DNA of 64,000 nucleotides, from the NCBI RefSeq assembly GCF_016772415.1, contig NZ_JAGSGD010000001.1, positions 1,488,001-1,552,000 on the forward strand. The letters run 5' to 3'. Below the pieces are notes generated by a model. The model saw only the letters and a list, made by a program, of their open reading frames with translations, searched no databases and was not told where the DNA came from. The translations under genes and the position numbers were made by a program. The stretch comes from Phenylobacterium glaciei (GTDB taxonomy: Bacteria > Pseudomonadota > Alphaproteobacteria > Caulobacterales > Caulobacteraceae). Shown here piece by piece: positions 24,581 through 32,995 of the stretch (its first letter is position 1; each line of letters starts with the position of its first letter).

Positions 24581-24603
24581 CTGACGCGATAATCGGCGTC
24601 GAC
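24581..24603. repeat. Eroded copy 2 of the intergenic hairpin
   Basis: CTGACGCGATAATCGGCGTC matches the hairpin at 22641 except for three changed bases in the loop-side stem and one lost base after it. The stem is weakened to GACGC/GGCGTC with a mismatch. It sits five bases after the stop of the beta-barrel gene, the same position relative to a stop as the first copy roughly has. Confidence 0.4.
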
Positions 24604-24626
24604 AAGCTTAGTGTTGGGAATCTTAT

Positions 24627-26786
24627 ATGTCGAACGCCGAGGCGTCTCCGGAGCCTTTTACCAAATATAGTCGGCTTTCGGGGAATCCGCTTGATGTCCG
24701 CGGTCTGGTCGACGCGTTCGTCCGGCGCTGGAAGCTGTTCTTCGCGGTGGCGCTGGGGCTGATCGTTATTGCGATCACAGCGTCCCTGATCCTGCAGCCC
24801 GTCTACAGCGCCACCGCCAGCATCCGCATCGATCCGACGGTCAAGTCGGGGATCGATATCGATGCAGTGGCGCGGGGAGCGCCGCCGGACCAGGCGCTTG
24901 TCGACAGCGAGGTGAAGATCATGCAATCGCGCGATGTGGCGCGAAATGTGGTCCGAACCCTCAACCTCACCGCGGACCGTGAATTCAATTCGCAGTTGAA
25001 GCGCGGTTTGAAGCCGTTTGGCACGGCGAAAGCCTCCGCCGAAGAGGTCACCACCGACAGCGTGCTCAAGCACCTGAACGTCGCCCGTGAAGGTGCGACC
25101 TACATCGTGGCGCTGCGATTCCAATCGCACAACGCCGCCAAGGCCACCAATATCGCCAACGCCATGGCGCGGGAGTATCTGGCTTCCAGCGTCCGGCTCA
25201 AGATTCAGTCGGCGTCCGAGCAGGCGACATCGCTTACCGAACGCCTGAGCACCGCCAGCAGCGCGGCCGAGCAGGCCGACGCAGCCCTGGCTCAGTACAA
25301 GGCCAGCAACGGCATCGTCACGGGCGCCACCGGTGGCACTGTCACCGAGCAGCAGATCTCCACGGTGACTTCTGAGCTTGCGGCGGCGGAGTCGGCGGCT
25401 GCGGCCGCACGGTCGAACTACATGGCGGCGCGAGCCCAAATCGCGCAAAGCGGGATCGAAGCGGTCTCAAGCGTGCTGAGTTCGCCGACCATCCTGGAAC
25501 TGCGCCGCCAGCGTGGCGACCTGCTGCGCTCTCGCGCCGAAGTCGACGCCCGCTATGGCCCCAAGCACCCTGAGACGCTCAAGGTCGCGCGGCAGGTTGA
25601 AGGTCTGGAAGGCCAGATCCGTGAGGAATCCCTGCGTATTGTCAGTGGCCTCGAGAGCGACGCCCGCTCTGCTGAAGCCCGGGCCGCCAGCCTGCGTGGC
25701 GTGCTGGGGGGGCTGAAGGGACAACTGGAGACCAATAGCCGGGCGTCGGTGGCGGCCGACAGTCTGCAGCGTGAGGCCGAGGCCAAGCGTACGATCTTCA
25801 ACCAACTCGCCGGCGCGGCGCAGCAGGTGAATCAGCAGGAGCAGAGCAACGTCGCCCAGGCCCGGATCGTAAACGCCGCCAGCTTGCCGACCCGTCCCTA
25901 CTTCCCCAACAAGCCGCTGTTCGCGGCCCTGGGCGGTGCGCTCGGCTTGATCCTCGGAATCGCCGCGGTGCTCGTCGCCGAGTTCATGGACGACGGAATC
26001 CGAACGCCGGAAGAAGTGGAGCGCGAGCTCGGAATCAACTTCATCGCGTCCGTCCCGCTGCTGACGGCGCGCGCTCTCGTGATCGACAACAAGAAGATCG
26101 AGCCGTGGGATTATGTCGTCGCAAGGCCCATGTCAGGCTACGCCGAGGCGATGCGCACGGCGCGTAGCGCCATCATGCTGTCGGACATCGACAAGACCCA
26201 GAAGGTCGTCGCCATTACCTCGGCCTTGCCCAATGAAGGCAAGACGACCTGCTCGGTATCGCTCGCCCGCATCATGGCGATGACTGGCGAGAAGGTCATT
26301 CTGGTGGACTGTGACCTTCGCCGCAACGCGCTTGCAGGCCTGTTGCCTCAGTCCCCTGCCGCGGGGCTCATCGAAGTCCTGTCGGGCACGGCAAAGCTCG
26401 ACACTGTCATCGTTCAGGACGCTGTGACTGGCCTGGACGTCCTGCCGCTTCAACAGGCGGCTTTCACCACGCGCGATCTGTTCGGTACGAAAGCCATGGC
26501 CGATCTGCTGGTCGAGCTGCGCAGCCGCTATGATCACGTCATCCTGGACGGTCCGCCGGTTCTGGCCGTTACGGACGCGCGTACGCTTTCGACTCTGGCA
26601 GACGCCGTGGTGGTGGTGGCGCACTGGAACAGGACGCCAAAGCACGCGCTGCAGGCTACCCTCGACCGTCTCTCTCGCGACAAGGCTCCGATAGCTGGCC
26701 TGGTTCTGTCAATGGTCGACACCCGGTCGCGCCTGAACATGAACTCCTACTATTACGGGAATTACCGGGCCTACTATCACGACTGA
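24627..26786 (+). CDS. Polysaccharide co-polymerase with tyrosine autokinase domain (Wzc/ExoP type), copy 1
   Basis: A 719-residue inner-membrane protein that controls chain length and export of a polysaccharide. An N-terminal Wzz domain is flanked by two transmembrane helices (LFFAVALGLIVIAITASLIL near residue 38-57; LFAALGGALGLILGIAAVLV near 432) with a long periplasmic coiled-coil region between. The cytosolic BY-kinase has Walker A with Lys539 in PNEGKTTCS, Walker A' LVDCDLRRN (Asp561, Asp563) and Walker B Asp641 in VILDGPP. The tail NSYYYGNYRAYYHD is the tyrosine cluster that is autophosphorylated. It closes the export operon; the next gene is convergent. Confidence 0.95.
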   Translation: MSNAEASPEPFTKYSRLSGNPLDVRGLVDAFVRRWKLFFAVALGLIVIAITASLILQPVYSATASIRIDPTVKSGIDIDAVARGAPPDQALVDSEVKIMQSRDVARNVVRTLNLTADREFNSQLKRGLKPFGTAKASAEEVTTDSVLKHLNVAREGATYIVALRFQSHNAAKATNIANAMAREYLASSVRLKIQSASEQATSLTERLSTASSAAEQADAALAQYKASNGIVTGATGGTVTEQQISTVTSELAAAESAAAAARSNYMAARAQIAQSGIEAVSSVLSSPTILELRRQRGDLLRSRAEVDARYGPKHPETLKVARQVEGLEGQIREESLRIVSGLESDARSAEARAASLRGVLGGLKGQLETNSRASVAADSLQREAEAKRTIFNQLAGAAQQVNQQEQSNVAQARIVNAASLPTRPYFPNKPLFAALGGALGLILGIAAVLVAEFMDDGIRTPEEVERELGINFIASVPLLTARALVIDNKKIEPWDYVVARPMSGYAEAMRTARSAIMLSDIDKTQKVVAITSALPNEGKTTCSVSLARIMAMTGEKVILVDCDLRRNALAGLLPQSPAAGLIEVLSGTAKLDTVIVQDAVTGLDVLPLQQAAFTTRDLFGTKAMADLLVELRSRYDHVILDGPPVLAVTDARTLSTLADAVVVVAHWNRTPKHALQATLDRLSRDKAPIAGLVLSMVDTRSRLNMNSYYYGNYRAYYHD

Positions 26787-26814
26787 TGCCGTGCCGACGC
26801 CGCCGGGGCGGCCT

Positions 26815-28101
26815 CTATCGGTGCAGGCTTCTGGCCAGCAGCGCGACAGCCACGACTGAGATCGCCGAGAGGCTTATCGCTGACGCCCAAAGGGCCTCGA
26901 CGATGCCCACGCGACCGATCAGCACGTAGCTGGCGAAGCCGGCGACGCAGATGATCGACGTCGCCACGAGGGTCGGCACCGCCCGCCGGTCGCCCGAGTG
27001 GCCGATGAAGTGTCCGGCCGCCGCTACCCCCACACCGGCCAGCATGGTCAGGGCCGCCGGCGCACCGCTGCCGTGAGGGACGACATTGTTGGGACCAAGG
27101 AGGATGCCGAAGCTGGTCTTCTCCCAGACCGTGACGGCGACGGCGGTGCACATGGCGGCCGATATGCCGCCGCCGATCGCCAGCATCGCTGGCCAACGCC
27201 CGCTCTTCACGTCCCCCAGCAAAAGGGCCCGGGAAACACGTGGGAGCGCGATCTCCGCGAGATTCCGCGTCACAGCCAGCACCATTCGCAGCAGCTTGAG
27301 CACAGCGTCGATGGTGATGATCCCTGGGCCGACGCCAAAGCGGGCCAGGAAGATCGCGTAGGGCGCATTCAGGGTGAGCCATTCGGCGAACACCGCCTGC
27401 AGCGCCACCCAGAGCCTATCGAGGTGGGCGCGCACCCCTTGGACGGTCAGCCCCGTCGGCCATGAGAACAGGCCAGACCCCCGCGCCATGAAGACCGTGA
27501 CATAGAGATGAAACAGCAGGGTCTGGACAGCGAACGCGATAGTGCAGAGCAGGAACTCGTGCGTGAAGAAAAGGGTGATGAGGTTGATATAGTTGGCCAC
27601 GCGGCGGAAGAACGAGACGCGTTCGAACTCCAACGCCCGGTCCACGGCCATCAGCGAGAGCTGAATCTCAAAGTACCACAGGTTTGAGTAGGTGGCGTAG
27701 AACATGAGGCAGGCGAAGGCGACGTACTCCGCCATGCTTGACGTGCCGATCGCGACGGGGCCGATCAGCGCGACCAACAAAAGTATGATCTTGTTGAACG
27801 TGTAGGCTGCGGCCGCTTCAGGGGCCGCACGATCGGATCCGCGCACGGCGCGCTCGCGCAACAGCACGAAGTTTCCGCGCGCCACCGACTGACTGATTGG
27901 AAGCAGGTATAGGCAGATCGCCTGAGACAGGATTGTCATGGCGAAGACGCGGTGCGGCAGCACACGTGCGAAAACCAGGGTCTGAGCCAGCGAATAGATT
28001 AGGGTCAGGCCGGCGTTCAGCGAATGCACGCCGGCGAAGCCGACGATCAAGGCCTTGATGCGATGAGGGCCAATGCCTCGGATCTGAGCGATGAGGCTCA
28101 C
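26815..28101 (-). CDS. Polytopic membrane protein, flippase-like (Wzx/MATE fold)
   Basis: This 428-residue protein has about twelve hydrophobic helices with short basic loops, the layout of polysaccharide flippases. ALIVGFAGVHSLNAGLTLIY and LVFARVLPHRVFAMTILSQ at the N-terminus resemble the first two helices of Wzx proteins. Wzx carries undecaprenyl-linked repeat units across the inner membrane. The family assignment is by topology and context, since sequence motifs are weak. A GTG start overlaps the stop of the upstream glycosyltransferase (GTGA), so three minus-strand genes form one operon convergent with the export operon. Confidence 0.68.
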   Translation of the reverse strand: MSLIAQIRGIGPHRIKALIVGFAGVHSLNAGLTLIYSLAQTLVFARVLPHRVFAMTILSQAICLYLLPISQSVARGNFVLLRERAVRGSDRAAPEAAAAYTFNKIILLLVALIGPVAIGTSSMAEYVAFACLMFYATYSNLWYFEIQLSLMAVDRALEFERVSFFRRVANYINLITLFFTHEFLLCTIAFAVQTLLFHLYVTVFMARGSGLFSWPTGLTVQGVRAHLDRLWVALQAVFAEWLTLNAPYAIFLARFGVGPGIITIDAVLKLLRMVLAVTRNLAEIALPRVSRALLLGDVKSGRWPAMLAIGGGISAAMCTAVAVTVWEKTSFGILLGPNNVVPHGSGAPAALTMLAGVGVAAAGHFIGHSGDRRAVPTLVATSIICVAGFASYVLIGRVGIVEALWASAISLSAISVVAVALLARSLHR

Positions 28102-29315
28102 GCGCGATCCGCGAGCAGCGTGCGGACGAAGAGATCGAGTGACCGGCCTCTGTTCTCCCAGTCGTAGATGTCATCGCAGTGGTCGTAGGCGGCGTTCTGC
28201 AGGCGGTTGAGGCGCGCGAAGTCGTTAAGCAACTCGGGAATGGCAGTCGACATTTCGTCCAGGTTCTCGGCTTCGGCGTAATGGACATTGGCAGTCAGCC
28301 CCATCCCCTGGACGGCGTGCCGGACCGCCAGCATGGGTAGGCGCTGGAACACGTGGGTCAAAGCCCGTACCTTGAATCCACCGCCGATCTCATCGGGGAT
28401 GAGCCCAAAGCGCACCGTCTGGAGATAGGCTTCGATGTCGTCGACGTAGCCGTAGAAGTTGAAGCCTGGAAACCGCGCCTGGAACTCGGAGTTGTCGCCG
28501 GCGCCCACAACGTCGACATCGCATGTCCTTTCGATCCCATGCGCGGCCAGGGCTGTCAGCGTCTGATCAAGCACCATACGTTTGTGATGCGCCTCGTGAT
28601 TGCCCAGAACACAGATTCGCCGCGGCGTTTGGGCGTCGATGACGCGGGCAGCCAAGCGTGGACCGTTATAGGCCGGCGAAATCGTGACCGATGGCTTTGC
28701 CGTGACCCTGGCGAAAGCGCGGGCGTCAGCGTCGGTGTTGGCCACCAGTCCGTCGGCTATTCGGTTGGCGGCGCGCTCCAGGTTGCCGGCCTTCCAGGTG
28801 TCATAGGTCAGGGCGGCGCGCATCCCGAGTGAGCGTTCGGCCAGCACCATCTGTCGCCGAACGTCGTGCTCGAAGTTGTGGTTCACCGGAATGATCAGCG
28901 GGCCATTTTCGCCCAGCGCCTCGCGCAGCGGCGCCACCAGCCCGAAGAGGCCAATGAAGTCGACGAAGATGGCGTCAACCTCGCGTGACGCGGTGATCGC
29001 AGCCTGCAGATAGGCCGAGCTCTTATGTCGATAGGCGACATTGGGTAGATGCGACAGCACGCTGGCGAGGCGCGAAGGCTCGTCATGATCGATGAGAGTC
29101 CAACTGAGCCGTGGCGCGTCGGGCGGCAAATCGGAAGGTTTGCCGAAGGCGAGCACATGTACCGGGGTGGAATGCGAGAGTGACTCCAGCAGATACCGCG
29201 AATAGTCCATGTCGCCGCCACGACGCGAGCCATAGGGCGGCCAACGGGTTAGCCAAAGATAGCTGAGGTCGGCAGACGACCCATCGCTGGGGGGGGCGGA
29301 ATCGCTCACCGCCAT
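28098..29315 (-). CDS. GT4-like (GT-B fold) glycosyltransferase
   Basis: The 405-residue product looks like a GT-B glycosyltransferase. The N-terminal donor-independent domain shows YLWLTRWPPYGSRRGGDMDY followed by SRYLLESL. The C-terminal domain has RRICVLGNHEAHHKRMVLDQ, VDVVGAGDNSEFQARFPGF, FYGYVDDIEAYLQTVRFGLI and PDEIGGGFKVRALTHVFQRL, the last being the donor-binding GG...K.....G equivalent. The ATG lies ten bases inside the end of the preceding gene; a longer frame exists but overlaps that gene entirely. Donor and acceptor sugars are unknown. Confidence 0.82.
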   Translation of the reverse strand: MAVSDSAPPSDGSSADLSYLWLTRWPPYGSRRGGDMDYSRYLLESLSHSTPVHVLAFGKPSDLPPDAPRLSWTLIDHDEPSRLASVLSHLPNVAYRHKSSAYLQAAITASREVDAIFVDFIGLFGLVAPLREALGENGPLIIPVNHNFEHDVRRQMVLAERSLGMRAALTYDTWKAGNLERAANRIADGLVANTDADARAFARVTAKPSVTISPAYNGPRLAARVIDAQTPRRICVLGNHEAHHKRMVLDQTLTALAAHGIERTCDVDVVGAGDNSEFQARFPGFNFYGYVDDIEAYLQTVRFGLIPDEIGGGFKVRALTHVFQRLPMLAVRHAVQGMGLTANVHYAEAENLDEMSTAIPELLNDFARLNRLQNAAYDHCDDIYDWENRGRSLDLFVRTLLADRA

Positions 29316-30394
29316 ATCGCCCCGCCGCAGGCGCGAATGTAGGCTTGGGCATGACGGTCGATCGGTCGCCTGGCTGGGCGACCAGGCTTCTTCAGCCAAG
29401 TCGAGAACTTGCCCAGGGCTCGGCCAACATTTACCCGCCCGCGCTCCTTGATGACCAGGAAGAGGGTGAAGAGCACGAAGTTGGCGATCATCGGCGCCAA
29501 TGGCGTGTGCAGGTATGAGATGATGTACCGGTTGGAGAGGGTCTCCGTCCTCTGATCGATCCGGCTGGCGCGGCCGCCTTCATCCGTCGTCTCGATGGCC
29601 ACGATGTCTGGCTGATAGAGGATTTTCCAGCCGGCCTTGATGATCCGGTATGAGTATTCGCGCTCCTCCAGGCCATAGAAGAATTCCGGGCTGAAACCAC
29701 CCACATCTTGATAGAGGGCGCGGCGTAGCGCCACCAGGCCGCCGACGAACCGGAACGTGAAGAAGGGCCGCGTGGTGTCGACATCCTTGCGGGTGTGAGG
29801 AATGAACTCCGGCAGCAGGGACATGGTCTTCGAGTCGAGCTTGCGTGCGTTCACGACCCCGACGCGGGGTTCGCTGGTGAACGCCGCCGAGAGTTTATCG
29901 AACAGGTCATGGCTTTCGATGAGCACGTCATCGTCCAGCAGCACCAGGATCTCACCCTTGGCCACGGCCATACCGTCATTGCGTCCCGAGACACCCTTGT
30001 TCGCGCCGGTGCGCACGTAGCGGCGATGGGCGAAGACTGTGAGGAACGAAGCTCGGTCGACTTTATCGACGTTGTTGTCGACCAGCACGACCTCGACATC
30101 CTGACGATCGCCAATCGCATTTCGCAGGCTGGCCAAGGTGGTCTGGAGGGCGGTGTCGCGAGCGTAGGTAAGGATAATCACCGAGAAACCAAAGCGCGCG
30201 GGAACTTCGGATGGGGCGTTACGCGCGGCCTGCACTTGTATTCTCCATATGCCGCCACGCTCTTCGAACAGCCTTAGACGTCTTGCAAGAAAAATGCCTG
30301 AAAAAGTCTTCAGAATACGGCGTGGAGCTTCAGTCTCAGTGGTGACGAGCTTCGCCAGGTTAGGTTTCTGATGTCTACGCCCCCGCCCGGTCAC
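29306..30394 (-). CDS. Glycosyltransferase family 2 protein
   Basis: A 362-residue GT-A enzyme. After a basic N-terminal extension of about 65 residues comes GFSVIILTYARDTALQTTLA, then DVEVVLVDNNVDK, KGVSGRNDGMAVAKGEILVL with the metal-binding LLDDDV, and FFYGLEEREYSYRIIKAGWK, which carries the acceptor-side ED-like motif. The C-terminus has a hydrophobic segment (MIANFVLFTLFLVIKERG), which may bind the membrane. The GTG start is uncertain. It is the first gene of the three-gene minus-strand operon and diverges from the EEP-domain gene across a 142-base gap with a strong dyad. Confidence 0.9.
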   Translation of the reverse strand: MTGRGRRHQKPNLAKLVTTETEAPRRILKTFSGIFLARRLRLFEERGGIWRIQVQAARNAPSEVPARFGFSVIILTYARDTALQTTLASLRNAIGDRQDVEVVLVDNNVDKVDRASFLTVFAHRRYVRTGANKGVSGRNDGMAVAKGEILVLLDDDVLIESHDLFDKLSAAFTSEPRVGVVNARKLDSKTMSLLPEFIPHTRKDVDTTRPFFTFRFVGGLVALRRALYQDVGGFSPEFFYGLEEREYSYRIIKAGWKILYQPDIVAIETTDEGGRASRIDQRTETLSNRYIISYLHTPLAPMIANFVLFTLFLVIKERGRVNVGRALGKFSTWLKKPGRPARRPIDRHAQAYIRACGGAIWR

Positions 30395-30410
30395 GCATTG
30401 CGTAGTTTCT

Positions 30411-30446
30411 GTTCAACAACGCCTAACACCGATGGTGTTGTTGAAC
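30411..30446. promoter_or_regulatory. Perfect 10-base inverted repeat in a divergent promoter region
   Basis: GTTCAACAAC (30411-30420) and GTTGTTGAAC (30437-30446) are perfect complements across a 16-base spacer. A second, overlapping stem AACACC-GAT-GGTGTT (30425-30439) would compete with it. The element lies between the GT2 start and the divergent EEP gene, so it could be an operator serving both directions or an RNA switch in either leader. Confidence 0.45.
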
Positions 30447-30536
30447 GCATGACCCCAGCCGCGCTAGGTTGCCCGCCAGCCTGAGGGCATCGACAGGCAA
30501 GCCCGTTGGGCGTGGCCCTTGCGAAGGAGTGATCGC

Positions 30537-31547
30537 ATGAGCACGGTACGGGCAGGCGCCGTCAGGACATTGGTCCTGGGCTCCTTGAATTTTGTCCTGG
30601 CCCTGGGGGCGGCGTTGGGTGTGCTGGCCTGGGCCGGCCGGTTCAGCACAATGCTTGATCTGCTGAACCACGCCACGCCGCTGTTTTTCGCAAGTTCCCT
30701 GGCCCTGCTGGCCCTGTCGCTAACGAAACGTCCGAGGCCTCCGCTGACCTTGGCGCTGGCGCTGCTGGGCCTCCTTGGCAGCGGTCTTGTTGTTGGGCGG
30801 GAACTGGCGGCGAATTGGGCTGAGCCGAAGGCGAGCCGCGCCGCGCCGCGCCTGACCGTGCTCACCCAAAACGTATGGGCGCAAAACCCGTCACCGGCCG
30901 CTATGGCCGCCTCGATCCTGAGCGTCGATGCCGATGTCGTGGTCATCGAGGAGGCGGTGGGCGCTGGCCGCCCGGTAGTCGCTCTCGTCGCCCAAGCCTA
31001 TCCCTATCATGCCGACTGCACGACGGTTACGCAGTGGTGCGCCTTGGCCATCCTGTCGAAGAAGCCAATCAAGACTTGGAGCTATCACGTCGGGAGTTGG
31101 CGGCCACCGGAATGGGACCGCCTAGGCCTCGTGCGCGCGACAATCGACGGCGGCGCCGCAGGCTCAGTCGAGATCATCGGCACTCAGTTGATCCATCCCG
31201 ATCTCAAGGGCGACGCGGCCTTGCAGGCCCTTGCTCTAAGTCAGGCGGTGGACTCCGTGAATCCAAAGACGGCCATTCTCGTCGGCGACTTCAACCGTAC
31301 CGCCTGGGCCTACTCCCTCAAGCAATTCGATGCCCGCACGACCCTCCGGCGGCGCACTCACGGACTTGCAACCTGGCCGGCGCGCTGGCCGACCGCGGCA
31401 GGGGGGTGGGCCTGGCCAATTCCATTCCTGCCAATCGATCAGGTCTATGCCGGATCGAGCTGGCGGGTGGTGTCACTGCAACGATCGCCGGCCTCAACCT
31501 CTGATCACTACGGAGTTGTGACGACGCTGTCGTACGAACCACGTTAA
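30537..31547 (+). CDS. Endonuclease/exonuclease/phosphatase (EEP) domain membrane protein
   Basis: This 336-residue protein has three N-terminal membrane helices (LNFVLALGAALGVLAWAG, LFFASSLALLALSL, LALALLGLLGSGLVVG) and then an EEP-fold domain placed in the periplasm. EEP signatures are LTVLTQNVWAQN, ADVVVIEEAV, AILVGDFNRTAW, PIDQVYAG and STSDHYGVV, which supply the Asn, Glu, Asp/Asn and Asp/His catalytic groups. EEP enzymes cleave phosphodiesters in nucleic acids or lipids; similar membrane-linked ones are of unknown role. AAGGAG lies eight bases before the ATG, which decides the start. The O-antigen-ligase-like gene follows after 44 bases. Confidence 0.87.
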   Translation: MSTVRAGAVRTLVLGSLNFVLALGAALGVLAWAGRFSTMLDLLNHATPLFFASSLALLALSLTKRPRPPLTLALALLGLLGSGLVVGRELAANWAEPKASRAAPRLTVLTQNVWAQNPSPAAMAASILSVDADVVVIEEAVGAGRPVVALVAQAYPYHADCTTVTQWCALAILSKKPIKTWSYHVGSWRPPEWDRLGLVRATIDGGAAGSVEIIGTQLIHPDLKGDAALQALALSQAVDSVNPKTAILVGDFNRTAWAYSLKQFDARTTLRRRTHGLATWPARWPTAAGGWAWPIPFLPIDQVYAGSSWRVVSLQRSPASTSDHYGVVTTLSYEPR

Positions 31548-31591
31548 TCTTCGCAAGCTAAAGAAGGATAGCTCCTCCAATCACAACGTTC

Positions 31592-32995
31592 ATGACTTCG
31601 ATCGCCACAAGCCTACGCAGGGATAACGCAAGGCCAAGAATTGCCGGCGTTTGGCTCAAAATCCGAGATCACCTTGTCTGCGGCTTGGTGGCGCTGATGA
31701 TTTTCGTCCAATTCGTCGCGTTTGGCGCCAACAGCAGCCTGCTGGCGGCGGTTTTCGCTATGGTCGAGGTCATGGTCGCGCTGGTGGTTGCTGCTCTGCT
31801 GTCGAACGAGGACCTCGACGCATTTGCGGCCAAGGCCGTGCCGGTCACAGCCCTCTACTTCGCCGCCGTGGCCGGGGGCGCGACGCCTTTGCTGCTCGCG
31901 CTGGCAGGCGCACCTCATCCGAAGCTGCTGGCGCCCGACGTCATCGGACTGGAGTTGCTCAAGCTCGCGGGGCTCGGCGCCGTGGTGCTCACCGGCGCCC
32001 TTGTCGCCAGTGACCGAAGCCGCATGAACCGCCTGATCCTGGCCCTGGTGACGATGGGTCTGGCCTACACGATCCTCTCCCTCTGGATAGGGCAGGCGAC
32101 CCCGCTCAGCGTCTGGGGTCAATCCAAGGGCCCCCACACCTTCCGCTTCACAGGCACGCTCTTGAACGCCAATGCTGCGGGTTGCCTGTTCGGGATGCTG
32201 GGCCTGCTTTCCCTAGGCACGCTGCAGGACCGGTTCCAACGCCTGGACCTTCGAAGCTCGGGCCTTACCGACTATGGCCTCCTGGCGGTCAGCGTCTGCG
32301 GCGCCTTGGCGGCCTTTGGCGCCTGTGTGCTGACCCAGTCTCGCACGAGCCTCTTCCTGTCCCTGATCCTGGGCGCGATCCTGGTGGTCGTGGAGTGGCG
32401 AAACCGCCGACGGCCCAGCCGTATCCTCGCCGCTTCGGTTATCGCCGTGCTGCTGGGCGGGCTGGGCTTCGGCGCGAGCCAGATCGCATCACGTTGGGAC
32501 AGCCTGCTCGCGGACGCCGGCGTGCGGGTGGATGCCTATGGTCACTATCTGTCCGCCCTGATGGCCTCGCCGCTGTTCGGCTACGGGCTGGGCGCGTTCA
32601 AGACCTTCCATGAGTCCATGCTCACCCCGGAATTGGCGCCGTCGATGTGGGACTATGGCGCCGCCCATTCGGCCTTCATCCAGTCAGCCATCGAAGGCGG
32701 GGCGCCATTCGTCTTCTTCATTTGCGCCGCGCTTGTGATGATGGTCATCGCCATCCGCCGAGGCGCATCCGTGCGGCATGGCATGGGGTCCCTGGCGACC
32801 GGCGCGTTGGCCGCGGCGGGGCTGGCCGTGATCTGCTCCTTTGTGGACATCGCTCTTAATGTGCCCGCGGTCGCCGCCTTTGCCGCCCTGCTGCTGGGAG
32901 CCGTCTGGGGGAGGTCGCTCAGCGGTCGCGGCAGCGCGCGCGCGACACGCCGGTCTTCGCGCCCCGCTGTGGTGGCCGAGGGTCTCCATGGCTGA
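31592..32995 (+). CDS. O-antigen ligase/polymerase-like membrane protein (WaaL/Wzy family), copy A
   Basis: A 467-residue inner-membrane protein with about eleven hydrophobic helices. The Wzy_C/WaaL signature is seen as GTLLNANAAGCLFGMLGLLS, then CVLTQSRTSLFLSLILGAI, and the large periplasmic loop with RVDAYGHYLSALMASPLFGY followed by GLGAFKTFHE. This family either polymerises repeat units or ligates glycan to lipid or protein; sequence does not separate these. The C-terminal 25 residues are Arg/Ser-rich. The last eight bases overlap the start of the following glycosyltransferase. Confidence 0.87.
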   Translation: MTSIATSLRRDNARPRIAGVWLKIRDHLVCGLVALMIFVQFVAFGANSSLLAAVFAMVEVMVALVVAALLSNEDLDAFAAKAVPVTALYFAAVAGGATPLLLALAGAPHPKLLAPDVIGLELLKLAGLGAVVLTGALVASDRSRMNRLILALVTMGLAYTILSLWIGQATPLSVWGQSKGPHTFRFTGTLLNANAAGCLFGMLGLLSLGTLQDRFQRLDLRSSGLTDYGLLAVSVCGALAAFGACVLTQSRTSLFLSLILGAILVVVEWRNRRRPSRILAASVIAVLLGGLGFGASQIASRWDSLLADAGVRVDAYGHYLSALMASPLFGYGLGAFKTFHESMLTPELAPSMWDYGAAHSAFIQSAIEGGAPFVFFICAALVMMVIAIRRGASVRHGMGSLATGALAAAGLAVICSFVDIALNVPAVAAFAALLLGAVWGRSLSGRGSARATRRSSRPAVVAEGLHG

